Of a DNA stretch of 15,978 nt, positions 6,981-14,456 are shown one piece after another. Source of the DNA: an uncultured Actinomycetes bacterium (lineage in GTDB: Bacteria > Actinomycetota > Acidimicrobiia > Acidimicrobiales > Microtrichaceae); NCBI GenBank assembly GCA_903941145.1, contig CAJANQ010000297.1, forward strand, positions 1 through 15,978, given 5' to 3'. The position numbers and the translations under genes are program-made. The notes under the pieces are model-generated. The model saw only the letters and a program-made list of their open reading frames with translations, searched no databases and was not told the origin of the DNA. Positions within the stretch are counted from its first letter, which is position 1. The number at the start of each line of letters is the position of its first letter.

Positions 6981-9632
6981 GTGTCCGACACCGCGGTCGG
7001 GGCCGTCAGCGGTTCGGGACTCAGCGCGTCCGACGCCGCGTCGCGGCTCCGCCGTGACGGTCCCAACCGGATGCCGCCACCACCGACCCGGCCGATGTGG
7101 CGGCAGCTGCTCGTCCAGCTCACGGGGTTCTTTGCCGGTCTCCTGTGGGTGGCCGCCGGACTGGCCCTCCTCGGGGGACTGCCACAGCTCAGTATCGCGA
7201 TTGTCGCTGTCGTCCTGCTGAACGGGGCGTTCGCGTTCGTCCAGGAGTACCGGTCCGAGCGGGCGACCATGGGGCTGCGCGACCTGCTGCCTCGCCGGGC
7301 GACCGTGGTGCGCGACGGCGTCCGCCGAGAGGTCGACGCCGCCGACCTGGTGGTGGGGGACCTGGTCCTGCTCGAGGCGGGTGACCGGGTCAGCGCCGAC
7401 CTCGTCGTGCAGGCGTCGGCGTCGCTGCGCCTCGACGTGTCGACCCTGACCGGCGAGAGCGAGCCGGCAGAGCGAGGGGCTGGCGACCGGCTGTACGCCG
7501 GGACGTTCGTCGTCGAGGGCGACGCCTCGGCCGCGGTCGTCGCAGTAGGCACCGACACGCGGCTGGCGGGGCTGGCACAGCTCACGCGGAGCAACCCCCG
7601 TCCTCCCAGCCCGCTGTCGCGGGAGCTGCACCGGCTGGTCCGGACGATCGCGCTGGTCGCCCTGGGGATCGGCGCGACGCTCTTCGGCCTGGCCCTGCTC
7701 CTCGGCCGCCCTGCCGCCGACGGGTTCGTGCTGGCCATCGGCGTCACCGTGGCGCTGGTGCCGGAGTCGATGCTGCCCACGGTCACCCTGTCGCTCGCGG
7801 TCGGTGCACAACGAATGGCGGCCCGGCACGCGCTGGTGCGGCACCTCGAGTCGGTGGAGACGCTGGGGTCGGTCACGTTCGTCTGTACCGACAAGACGGG
7901 CACGCTCACCACGAACCAGATGGCGGTGGTCGAGGTCTGGACCGCTGCCGGTACTGCTCGGCTCGACGGTGTTGGCTACGAGCCCATGGCCCAGGTCCAG
8001 GTCGATCCTGGTGCCGCGCATGCTGTCGCCGATCTGGCCCGCGCCGCAGGCCGCTGCTCGACGGGCAGCGTGGAACAGGTCGAGGGCAAGGACGGCCCCG
8101 AGTGGGTGGCGCACGGCGACCGGATGGAGGCCGCCATCGTCGTCATGGCTGCCCGGATCGGAGTGGACCTGTCCGAGGACGTGGCCCGGCACCCTGAGCA
8201 GCAGCGGTACCCGTTCGACCCCCGACGTCGGCGGATGTCGGTCGTGGTCGCCGACGAGCTGCTGCTCAAGGGGGCGCCGGACGCCGTCCTGCCCTGCTGC
8301 CGTCCGACTGCCGCGGTCGAGCAGGCGAGCGTGGTGCTCGACGAGATGGCCGGCCGCGGCCTTCGGGTGCTCGCGGTCGCCCGCCGCTCGTCCTACCAGG
8401 GCGGCGACCCGGTGCTGGAGGCCGAGCAGGACCTTGAGCTCCTTGGGCTGGTGGGGCTGCAGGACCCGCCGCGCCGCGGCGTTGCTGCGGCGCTCGCCGA
8501 CTGTCGCCGTGCCGGGATCCGGGTCGCCATGGTGACAGGGGACCATCCGGCCACAGCGCTGGCCGTGGCCCGGGAGATCGGGCTCTCGGCCGTCGACCCG
8601 GTCGTGCTCACCGGTGACGACCTGCCCAAGGACGAGCAGGTGCTTGCCGCGCTGGTGGACCGCGACGGCGTCGTGCTGTCGCGCATCGAGCCCGAGGACA
8701 AGCTGCGGATCGCCCGGGCGCTGCAGTCGCGGGGCCACGTGGTCGCGATGACCGGCGACGGGGTCAACGACGGCCCCGCCCTCCAGGCCGCGGACATCGG
8801 GATCGCCATGGGCCGGACCGGCACTGACGTGGCCCGGGAGGCGGCCGACCTGGTCCTGCTCGAGGAGGACTTCGCCATCATCCTCGAGGCCGTCGAGCAG
8901 GGCCGCGGCACGTTCGCCAACATCCGCCGGTTCTTGAGCTACCACCTGACGGACAACGTCGCTGAGGTGTTTCCCTTCATCCTCTGGTCGCTGAGTGCAG
9001 GGAAGTTCCCGCTCATGATCGGGGTGCTGCAGGTGCTGGCGATCGACGTGGGGACCGACACGTTCCCCGCAGTCGCGCTCGGGGCCGAGCCGGCCGGAAG
9101 GTCCGTGCTCGACCATCCGCCAGCGGCGGGCCGGCTCCTCAACGCCCGGGTCGCTACCCGGTCGTTCGGGGTGATGGGACCCGTCGAGGCCGTGTGGACG
9201 TGCGCTGCGTTCCTGGTCGCGATGGCTGCCGCGGGGTGGCGCCCCGGTCAGTCGTTCCCGGGCGGCCCCGCGCTGCTGGCGGCCTCGGGCACAGCGTGGA
9301 CCACCATCGTCGTGGCCCAGCTCACCAACGCCTTTGCCAGTCGGAGCCTGACCCGGCCGCTCGGCCAACGGGGGGTGCCGCCCAACTGGTACCTGCGGTG
9401 GGCGGTGGGGGTGGAGGTCCTGTTCGTGGCGGTGTGCCTGTTGGTGCCGCCAGTGTCACGACTTCTTGGCCAGTCGGTCCCCCCTCCCGCCGGTTGGGCG
9501 ATGGTGGTGGCCTCGGTCCCGCTCGTGGTCGTGACCGACCACGTGGAGAAGCGCCGCCACGCCCAGCGCCGGGCCCGCCAGCTGTCCCAAGGGCGCCCGC
9601 CCGGCCAGGTGTCACAGAGGGTGGCTGGCTGA
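6981..9632 (+). CDS. P2-type cation-transporting ATPase
   Basis: An 883-residue ATP-driven cation pump of the inner membrane, complete by family length. In order: N-terminal cation-ATPase motif GLSxxDAxxRLRRDGPN (13-29); two membrane helices (about 44-88); actuator domain with TGES (157-160); helices 3-4 with PESM (261-264); phosphorylation motif DKTGT with Asp304; nucleotide domain KGAP (430-433); DPPR (495-498); MVTGDH (517-522); hinge TGDGVND (591-597); then six C-terminal helices from about 655. The membrane residues N659/E662 (LTDNVAEVFPF) and D689/D693 (IDVGTD) align by eye with the cation pocket of Na,K-ATPase, so it resembles P2C-like pumps more than Ca2+ pumps; the ion is not proven. 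GTG 6981 is the only start ahead of the conserved N-terminus. GGAGGG abuts it without the usual spacing. Confidence 0.93.
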   Translation: MSDTAVGAVSGSGLSASDAASRLRRDGPNRMPPPPTRPMWRQLLVQLTGFFAGLLWVAAGLALLGGLPQLSIAIVAVVLLNGAFAFVQEYRSERATMGLRDLLPRRATVVRDGVRREVDAADLVVGDLVLLEAGDRVSADLVVQASASLRLDVSTLTGESEPAERGAGDRLYAGTFVVEGDASAAVVAVGTDTRLAGLAQLTRSNPRPPSPLSRELHRLVRTIALVALGIGATLFGLALLLGRPAADGFVLAIGVTVALVPESMLPTVTLSLAVGAQRMAARHALVRHLESVETLGSVTFVCTDKTGTLTTNQMAVVEVWTAAGTARLDGVGYEPMAQVQVDPGAAHAVADLARAAGRCSTGSVEQVEGKDGPEWVAHGDRMEAAIVVMAARIGVDLSEDVARHPEQQRYPFDPRRRRMSVVVADELLLKGAPDAVLPCCRPTAAVEQASVVLDEMAGRGLRVLAVARRSSYQGGDPVLEAEQDLELLGLVGLQDPPRRGVAAALADCRRAGIRVAMVTGDHPATALAVAREIGLSAVDPVVLTGDDLPKDEQVLAALVDRDGVVLSRIEPEDKLRIARALQSRGHVVAMTGDGVNDGPALQAADIGIAMGRTGTDVAREAADLVLLEEDFAIILEAVEQGRGTFANIRRFLSYHLTDNVAEVFPFILWSLSAGKFPLMIGVLQVLAIDVGTDTFPAVALGAEPAGRSVLDHPPAAGRLLNARVATRSFGVMGPVEAVWTCAAFLVAMAAAGWRPGQSFPGGPALLAASGTAWTTIVVAQLTNAFASRSLTRPLGQRGVPPNWYLRWAVGVEVLFVAVCLLVPPVSRLLGQSVPPPAGWAMVVASVPLVVVTDHVEKRRHAQRRARQLSQGRPPGQVSQRVAG

Positions 9633-9661
9633 CGGGCTGGATTGCCACGGAGGGTCACCGG

Positions 9662-9667
9662 TACCGT
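9662..9667 (+). promoter_or_regulatory. -10 hexamer TACCGT in leaderless position
   Basis: TACCGT, a classic actinobacterial TANNNT box, ends exactly six bases before the ATG at 9674. No Shine-Dalgarno sequence lies in the 41-bp gap after the ATPase gene. TTGCCA at 9642-9647 is only 14 bp upstream, short for a -35. Transcription would start at the A of the ATG. Confidence 0.5.
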
Positions 9668-9673
9668 TTTCTA

Positions 9674-10498
9674 ATGTCCGAATTCGCCCGTCCGAAAGTG
9701 CGCGCCCTGCCGTGGGTGATGGTCGCGCTCACGGTCGTGGTGCTCGGGCTGGTCATGGTGGGTCCGTTCTCTGGCCGGAAGGCTGTCGACGCGTCGCCCA
9801 CCACGGCCGCCCCGCGGTCGACCACCACCTCGACGACCACGACCATGGTCCTGCCGCCGGAGCTGGTCGGCGCCGTCCTCGACCCCGGTGCACGGCTCGA
9901 CCCCGAGTGGCCGAAGACCATGACCCTGGTGACCGACTCGGTGGGTCTGGGCGCCAAGGACGCGCTGCCCGCGTCCCTCCCGGACTGGAAGGTCGACGTG
10001 CGCGGTCGGCCGGCGATGATGATGAACGTGGCCAACAAGGAGCTGCAGACCCAGGCGCAGCCGGTGGGGTCGGTCGCCGTCGTCGCGCTCGGGTACAACT
10101 CGCTGTGGGGCCGTGACCGGGCGGACTTCGACGCCTGGGCCAAGAAGTTCGACCGTGAGGCCGACCAGATCGTGGCCACGCTGCGCGGGCTCGGCGCCAA
10201 GAAGGTCGTGTGGGTCACCCTCCGCGAGCCCACCGACGCGATCATCCCGCCCGAGGCCTTGGCGGCGGCGGACAAGTACCGCTGGTTCTTCGGCTACGTG
10301 AACGAGCGGCTCGCTGCGCTCGCCCAGCGTGACCCGGGTGTGGCGGTCGCCGACTGGAAGGCCGTGTCGAGCACCCGGGCCGGCCTGACCTACGACGCGA
10401 TCCACCTGCGTCCGGTCGGCGCCCAGCTCTACAGCGAGACGGTCAAGAGCGCGGTCGGCGTGGCGCCCTCGGCAGTGCCGGGCCTGCCGCCTGCCTGA
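9674..10498 (+). CDS. Membrane-anchored SGNH/GDSL-type hydrolase
   Basis: A 274-residue protein with one N-terminal membrane anchor (about 12-32), a Thr/Ser-rich linker (39-58, ending in STTTSTTTTM) and an extracytoplasmic SGNH domain. The catalytic blocks are visible though divergent: block I is TDSVGLG with Ser89 (Gly of the usual GDS replaced by Thr); the oxyanion block III is ALGYNSLW with Asn142; block V is DAIHLRP with Asp241 and His244. Such domains, alone or fused to acyltransferase-3 membrane domains, act as esterases or acyl transferases on cell-surface sugars; here there is no acyltransferase-3 partner next door. The ATG at 9674 is chosen because it gives the anchor and lies at leaderless spacing from TACCGT. 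Substrate unknown; a cell-envelope role is inferred. Confidence 0.8.
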   Translation: MSEFARPKVRALPWVMVALTVVVLGLVMVGPFSGRKAVDASPTTAAPRSTTTSTTTTMVLPPELVGAVLDPGARLDPEWPKTMTLVTDSVGLGAKDALPASLPDWKVDVRGRPAMMMNVANKELQTQAQPVGSVAVVALGYNSLWGRDRADFDAWAKKFDREADQIVATLRGLGAKKVVWVTLREPTDAIIPPEALAAADKYRWFFGYVNERLAALAQRDPGVAVADWKAVSSTRAGLTYDAIHLRPVGAQLYSETVKSAVGVAPSAVPGLPPA

Positions 10499-10501
10499 CG
10501 G

Positions 10502-10522
10502 CTCGGCCGCTCAGCGGCCGAG
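10502..10522. terminator. Perfect 9-bp hairpin, three-base loop, between convergent genes
   Basis: CTCGGCCGC (10502-10510) and GCGGCCGAG (10514-10522) are perfectly complementary. The loop, TCA at 10511-10513, is the complement of the TGA stop of the DapA-like gene. It begins four bases after the stop of the SGNH gene, so it can terminate both converging transcripts. There is no U-tract. Confidence 0.6.
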
Positions 10523-11455
10523 GAGCTCGTCGAGCTCGCCTGCGACCTGGGCCAGCAGCTCCCGGTCGGCCGCTGGCCGGACCGGTGACGCCGGGTGCGT
10601 CCCGTCGTGGTCGATGAGCCCGCGCACCTTCAGGTACATCGCCGCGTCGTGGCGGTAGCCGGGGACGGGCGGCCGGAACGCGAGCCGTCCCAGGTACTGC
10701 AGCACGTCGTTGACCGCCCAGAACATGGCGTCGTCGCCAGCCGCCCAGGCGGCGTCGCGCCGGGCGAACGCGTCGGGGTCGAACGTGGACAGGCCCAGCA
10801 GGTAGTCGGACCCGTGCACCACCAGGTCGATGGCCAGGTCGTTGCCGGTCATCAGCCGGAACCCGGGCCGCACACGGTCGCGGATCGCCAGCCGCTCCCA
10901 CTCCAGGTCTCGTCGCAGCGAGGAGTGCTTGAGTCCGGTGACCTGGGGGATGCCCAGGACCTCGGTGAACACCTCGGTCGAGAAGATCCGGCCGGCCGGG
11001 TGGAACATCGGGCCGAGCTCGAACCCCAGGTACTCGTCGACATGCGTGGCCAGGGTCTGGTGGGCGGCGACGAGCGCGTCGTCGTCGACGGCCGAGAGAC
11101 CGTGGGAGGGAAAGACGATCGGCGTGCCGCCGTGGTCGGCGATCTCGACCATCGCGGCGGCGTACGCGTCCAGGTCGGGCGCGTCGCCCGGCTGGTCGGC
11201 GACGTGCGCGCCGGCAATGAACGGCGTGCCCATCGCCAGCACCACCTGAAGGAACCCCGTGCGCTCGGCCGGTGACAGGACCGGGCCGAACCCGGTGTCC
11301 ATGTTGACCGCCGGGACCAGGCCGGCGTCGACGGTGCGACGGAGATGGGCCTCGAACCCGGCGTGGTCGACCGACCCGTCCGGGTGGAACGGCAGGAGGA
11401 CCGCCGAGGCCCCGTAGATCTGGCGCTCCCGAAGGATGGCAGGGGCTGCGGTCAT
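10511..11455 (-). CDS. DapA/NanA-superfamily Schiff-base aldolase or dehydratase
   Basis: A 314-residue TIM-barrel protein of the dihydrodipicolinate synthase/N-acetylneuraminate lyase family. The Schiff-base lysine is Lys176 in GLKHSS. Other landmarks are an N-terminal strand YGASAVLLPF, LSPAER after the first half of the barrel, AGAHV, and TGNDLAIDLVVHGSDYLLGLS near residue 203. Two usual features are altered: the GTTGE substrate-carboxylate motif is replaced by NMDTGFG (51-57), and the YNxP-type tyrosine motif is replaced by GPMFHPAGR (148-156). It is therefore unlikely to be lysine-biosynthetic DapA; a catabolic aldolase or dehydratase on a modified keto-acid is more likely (inference). 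Its ATG overlaps the stop of the upstream oxidoreductase in an ATGA (11452-11455), implying translational coupling. Confidence 0.88.
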   Translation of the reverse strand: MTAAPAILRERQIYGASAVLLPFHPDGSVDHAGFEAHLRRTVDAGLVPAVNMDTGFGPVLSPAERTGFLQVVLAMGTPFIAGAHVADQPGDAPDLDAYAAAMVEIADHGGTPIVFPSHGLSAVDDDALVAAHQTLATHVDEYLGFELGPMFHPAGRIFSTEVFTEVLGIPQVTGLKHSSLRRDLEWERLAIRDRVRPGFRLMTGNDLAIDLVVHGSDYLLGLSTFDPDAFARRDAAWAAGDDAMFWAVNDVLQYLGRLAFRPPVPGYRHDAAMYLKVRGLIDHDGTHPASPVRPAADRELLAQVAGELDELLGR

Positions 11456-12942
11456 GCGTCGTCACCTGTCGGGTCGTCGGAGCTCTCGGTACCGGCGCCG
11501 CGTCGCGAGCGGCCGCCGCGGGCGGCCTCGGCAGCGCGCTTGGCGCGGGTCAGCTCCACGCGGTCCGGCCGGGACTTGTACTCCTCGTCGAGCGGCCAGC
11601 AGCCCGAGACCATGCCGTTGCGCGGTGCCGTCGTGCAGTCGCTGAAGGTCCGGCAGACGAGCCGCCGGTCGAGCTCGTCGCCGGCGAGCACCCGCGCCGG
11701 GAGGGTCGGGTGGCTGAGCACCATGCGGCCAAGGCCCGCCGTGTGGAACCACCCGTCACGGACGAGCCCCTCTGCGGCGTGGGGGAACCAGTCCTGCAGG
11801 TAGGTCAGTCCGGAGCCGACGACCGTCAGGTCCGGGTGCGCCTGGGTGATCCGCCGGGTCATCTCCTGCATGTGGTGCACCTCCGCGAGCGGGTCGCGGG
11901 GCGGGAGGTAGCCGTCGGACGGCGGGAAGAACGCCGGGCGCTGGGCGTGCGGCGCCCAGTACGGGCTCGCCCCGGTCATGCAGAACAGCTCGATGCCGAG
12001 CTCGCCGAGAAGGTCGCAGAACCGCTGCGTCTCGGTCAGGTCGTCAGGAGCCGCGGTGCCGGCAGCCAGCGCGTCGGGGTCCGGCCCGAACGTCCACCGG
12101 TAGGGCTCGTCGGTGGCGGGGACGCCGATACCGTCGGGCCCGGCGGTGAACGGCACGACGTCGAACGCCGACAGCCGCACGCCGACCCGAAGGCCAGGTG
12201 CCGCGGAACGGATCCCTGCGACGGTGTCGCGCAGGAACTTGGTGCGGCCCTCGAAGCTGCCGCCGTAGGGGCCGGGCCGGTCGTGGGCGCTCAGGAGCTC
12301 GTGCAACAGGTAGCCGTGGCAGTGCTTGACGTCGACGAAGTCGAACCCGGCCTCGGCGGCCAGCACTGCGCCGTGCACGTAGGCAGCGACCAGGTCGTCG
12401 AGCTCGGTGTCGGTCAGGACCGAACCGGCGTCGGCGCCGACGCGACCGTCCAGGAGCGGGTGGACGTACGCCGTGCGGGGCAGGGCGTCCCCCTCGGGCC
12501 GCGACCAGCGGCCGGAGTGGGTGAGCTGCAGCCCGACGACCGGTTCGGCGCCGGAGGTCGCGGTGCGGTGGGCGTCGACGACGGTCTGGCGCAGGTCGGC
12601 CAGGTCGGCAGCCGTGTGCGGCCCCACGTGGAGCTGGTGGGGGTTGGCGCGTCCCTCGGGGACGACGGCCACGGCCTCGCCGCCCCAGACGAGCGCGGCA
12701 CCTGACTCCCCGAAGCGTCGCCACCGTCGGCGGACCAGGTCGGTCGGCCGGCCGTCGGCGGTGCCGTCCCAGCCCTCCATCGGCAGGATCGTGAACCGGT
12801 TGTGGAGGGTGAGCCCGTCGACCTGGCGCGGCTGGGCCAGCGGACCGGCAGGATCCACCCGGTCGACCACCGGGAGCGGGCAGCCGAGTGCGTCGAGCCG
12901 CTCGCGCAGCGCGGCCGGCGTCGCGAGCCGTTTCACCTGCAC
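11452..12942 (-). CDS. Old Yellow Enzyme-family NADH:flavin oxidoreductase
   Basis: An FMN TIM-barrel oxidoreductase. Landmarks, numbered from a possible ATG at 13011: LHNRFTILPMEGWDGTADG (69-87), QLTHSGR (162-168), the catalytic-loop equivalent VKHCHGYLLHELLS (228-241), VGVRLSAFD (276-284), GSGLTY (399-404) and the phosphate-binding GLGRMVLSHP (426-435). The C-terminus has CRTFSDCTTAPRNGMVSGCW (453-472), reminiscent of the cysteine cluster of 2,4-dienoyl-CoA reductase relatives but lacking one or more ligands, and no FAD/NAD domain follows. GTG 12942 is chosen because GGGGGG lies seven bases upstream and the folded region starts there; ATG 13011 lacks a ribosome site. The protein has 496 residues from this start. 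It is the first gene of a two-gene operon with the DapA-like gene, so it probably acts on a related intermediate. Substrate unknown. Confidence 0.88.
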   Translation of the reverse strand: MQVKRLATPAALRERLDALGCPLPVVDRVDPAGPLAQPRQVDGLTLHNRFTILPMEGWDGTADGRPTDLVRRRWRRFGESGAALVWGGEAVAVVPEGRANPHQLHVGPHTAADLADLRQTVVDAHRTATSGAEPVVGLQLTHSGRWSRPEGDALPRTAYVHPLLDGRVGADAGSVLTDTELDDLVAAYVHGAVLAAEAGFDFVDVKHCHGYLLHELLSAHDRPGPYGGSFEGRTKFLRDTVAGIRSAAPGLRVGVRLSAFDVVPFTAGPDGIGVPATDEPYRWTFGPDPDALAAGTAAPDDLTETQRFCDLLGELGIELFCMTGASPYWAPHAQRPAFFPPSDGYLPPRDPLAEVHHMQEMTRRITQAHPDLTVVGSGLTYLQDWFPHAAEGLVRDGWFHTAGLGRMVLSHPTLPARVLAGDELDRRLVCRTFSDCTTAPRNGMVSGCWPLDEEYKSRPDRVELTRAKRAAEAARGGRSRRGAGTESSDDPTGDDA

Positions 12943-13045
12943 GACGTCGCCCCCCGGCGTGCTGGACCCTGAACCTGTTGCCCCTGAAGTCACGGGAGGA
13001 TGGTGGCACATGGCGGCGCCGCCGCCGACCCGGCACTATTGGGCG
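12943..13045. promoter_or_regulatory. Divergent control region with 7-bp direct repeats and a -10 (CACTAT, 13034-13039)
   Basis: This 103-bp gap separates the oxidoreductase operon (minus) from the Gfo/Idh/MocA gene (plus). CACTAT ends exactly six bases before the ATG at 13046, leaderless spacing, with no Shine-Dalgarno sequence. On the minus strand the same bases read AATAGT (13035-13040), also NANNNT. CCCTGAA occurs twice in direct orientation, 15 bp apart (12967-12973 and 12982-12988), and may be a regulator site. GGGAGG at 12994-12999 could instead serve an alternative ATG at 13010. Confidence 0.4.
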
Positions 13046-14434
13046 ATGGGAAACGGGCCGGCGTCGCGACCAGGGGCAGGACTGACCGGCGTCGTCGTCG
13101 GTGCTGGTGACCGCGGCTACGACGCCTACACCCGACTGTTCCTCGACGAGCCCGAGACCGGCCGCATCGTCGGGGTGGCCGAGCCCGACCCCGGCCGGCG
13201 CACGCGGTTCGCCGACCGCTACTCGGTCGCCGACGCCGCCTGCTACGAGTCGTGGGAGGACCTGTTCGAGCGGCCGAAGTTTGCGGACTTTGCCCTCATC
13301 GCGACGGGCGACCGCTACCACGTCGACCCCACGCTCGCCGCGATCGAAGCGGGCTACCACGTGCTGCTCGAGAAGCCGATGGCGCTCGACGTCGAGGACT
13401 GCGAGCGGATCGTTGCGGCGGCCGACGCCAAAGGGGTCACCCTGGGCGTCTGCCACGTGTACCGGTACTCCAACCTGTTCGCCGAGCTGCACCGGCTGGT
13501 GGCGGCGGGCGCGGTCGGCCAGGTCGTGACCGTCCAGCAGTCGGAGAACGTGTCGTTCTGGCACTACGCCCACAGCTACGTGCGGGGCCACACCCGCCGC
13601 TCGGACGTGCCCTGGCTGCTGCAGAAGTCGTGCCACGACCTGGACCTGATCTCCTGGATCGCCGGTGCCCCCGCGAGCAAGGTCGTCTCGTTCCTGCGGC
13701 CCACCGAGCTCACCGACGCCAACGCGCCCGAGGGTGCCCCCGAGTTCTGCGCCGAGGGCTGTCCGCACGCGGCACAGTGCCCCTACGACGCCGTCGCGAT
13801 CTACAAGGACCTGCGCCCGGTGCTCGGCGACCTGGCCCTGGCCGAGCGTCCCTATGGCCTGGGCGCTGCGGCCAAGGTGCTGCAGAGCGTCCGGCCTCGG
13901 CTGGTCGAGTCCAAGGTCGAGCTGGTCCGCAAGCGGGCCGAGTGGTGGCGCTGGCCGGTCTCGGCCGTCACCGACGACCACACCCCCGAAGGCCTGGACC
14001 ACGCGCTCCGGACCACCCGTTGGGGTCGGTGCGCCTGGAAGGTCGGCGACAACGACCAGCCCAGCAGCCAGACCGTGCTGGTGGAGTTCGCCAACGGGGT
14101 GGAGGCGTCGTTCACGCTGCAGTCCAACTCGTACCGGTCCATGCGCCACGTGCGGGTCGACGGCACAAAGGGCTCGATCGTCGGCGAGCTACACGCGCTC
14201 GACGGCTGGCTCCGGGTGGCCGACCACGTCACCGGCAAGGTGCGTGAGCTCCATGTGCCGACCGCGTACGACGGCCACGGCGGCGGTGAGCGTCCACTGT
14301 TCCGCGACTTCTTGGACGCCGTGCGCACCGGCACCCAGCCCGTGGCGTCCGGCCGCGCCTCCCTCGAGAGCCACCGCATCGCGTTCGCAGCCATGCGGTC
14401 CGCCGAGGGCGCAGGCGTCGTCGAGCTCGGCTGA
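13046..14434 (+). CDS. Gfo/Idh/MocA family NAD(P)-dependent oxidoreductase
   Basis: A 462-residue dehydrogenase. The Rossmann fold begins at GVVVGAGDRG (15-24), with ATGDRYH (86-92) and the hallmark EKP (109-111) whose lysine is catalytic in the family. Further on are KSCHDLDLISW (194-204) and a cysteine-bearing insert FCAEGCPHAAQCPYDA (Cys235, Cys239, Cys245), a pattern I recall from a subgroup of these enzymes, possibly metal-binding. The C-terminal alpha/beta domain contains FANGVEASFTLQ and GTKGSIVGEL. Members oxidise or reduce sugars, polyols and related compounds with NAD(P). It is transcribed divergently from an Old Yellow Enzyme and a DapA-type lyase, which suggests a shared catabolic pathway. 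ATG 13046 is preferred for leaderless spacing; ATG 13010, 12 codons upstream with GGGAGG ten bases before it, is possible. Confidence 0.9.
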   Translation: MGNGPASRPGAGLTGVVVGAGDRGYDAYTRLFLDEPETGRIVGVAEPDPGRRTRFADRYSVADAACYESWEDLFERPKFADFALIATGDRYHVDPTLAAIEAGYHVLLEKPMALDVEDCERIVAAADAKGVTLGVCHVYRYSNLFAELHRLVAAGAVGQVVTVQQSENVSFWHYAHSYVRGHTRRSDVPWLLQKSCHDLDLISWIAGAPASKVVSFLRPTELTDANAPEGAPEFCAEGCPHAAQCPYDAVAIYKDLRPVLGDLALAERPYGLGAAAKVLQSVRPRLVESKVELVRKRAEWWRWPVSAVTDDHTPEGLDHALRTTRWGRCAWKVGDNDQPSSQTVLVEFANGVEASFTLQSNSYRSMRHVRVDGTKGSIVGELHALDGWLRVADHVTGKVRELHVPTAYDGHGGGERPLFRDFLDAVRTGTQPVASGRASLESHRIAFAAMRSAEGAGVVELG

Positions 14435-14456
14435 CAGACCGGCCCTGGACGCGGCA

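Noticed and set aside
6684..9368. An 894-codon open frame on the minus strand opposite the P-type ATPase gene
   Set aside because: It is a composition shadow of the GC-rich ATPase gene. The product is low-complexity (His/Gln/Arg/Gly-rich) with no domain, while the plus strand has every P-type ATPase motif.
10511..11455. Lysine-biosynthetic dihydrodipicolinate synthase (dapA)
   Set aside because: The substrate motifs differ from true DapA, and the gene is coupled to a flavin oxidoreductase rather than to lysine-pathway genes.
12044..14149. A 701-codon minus-strand frame spanning the oxidoreductase and dehydrogenase genes
   Set aside because: It crosses two convincing genes in the wrong frame or strand, and its translation is Arg/Pro/Gly-rich without motifs.
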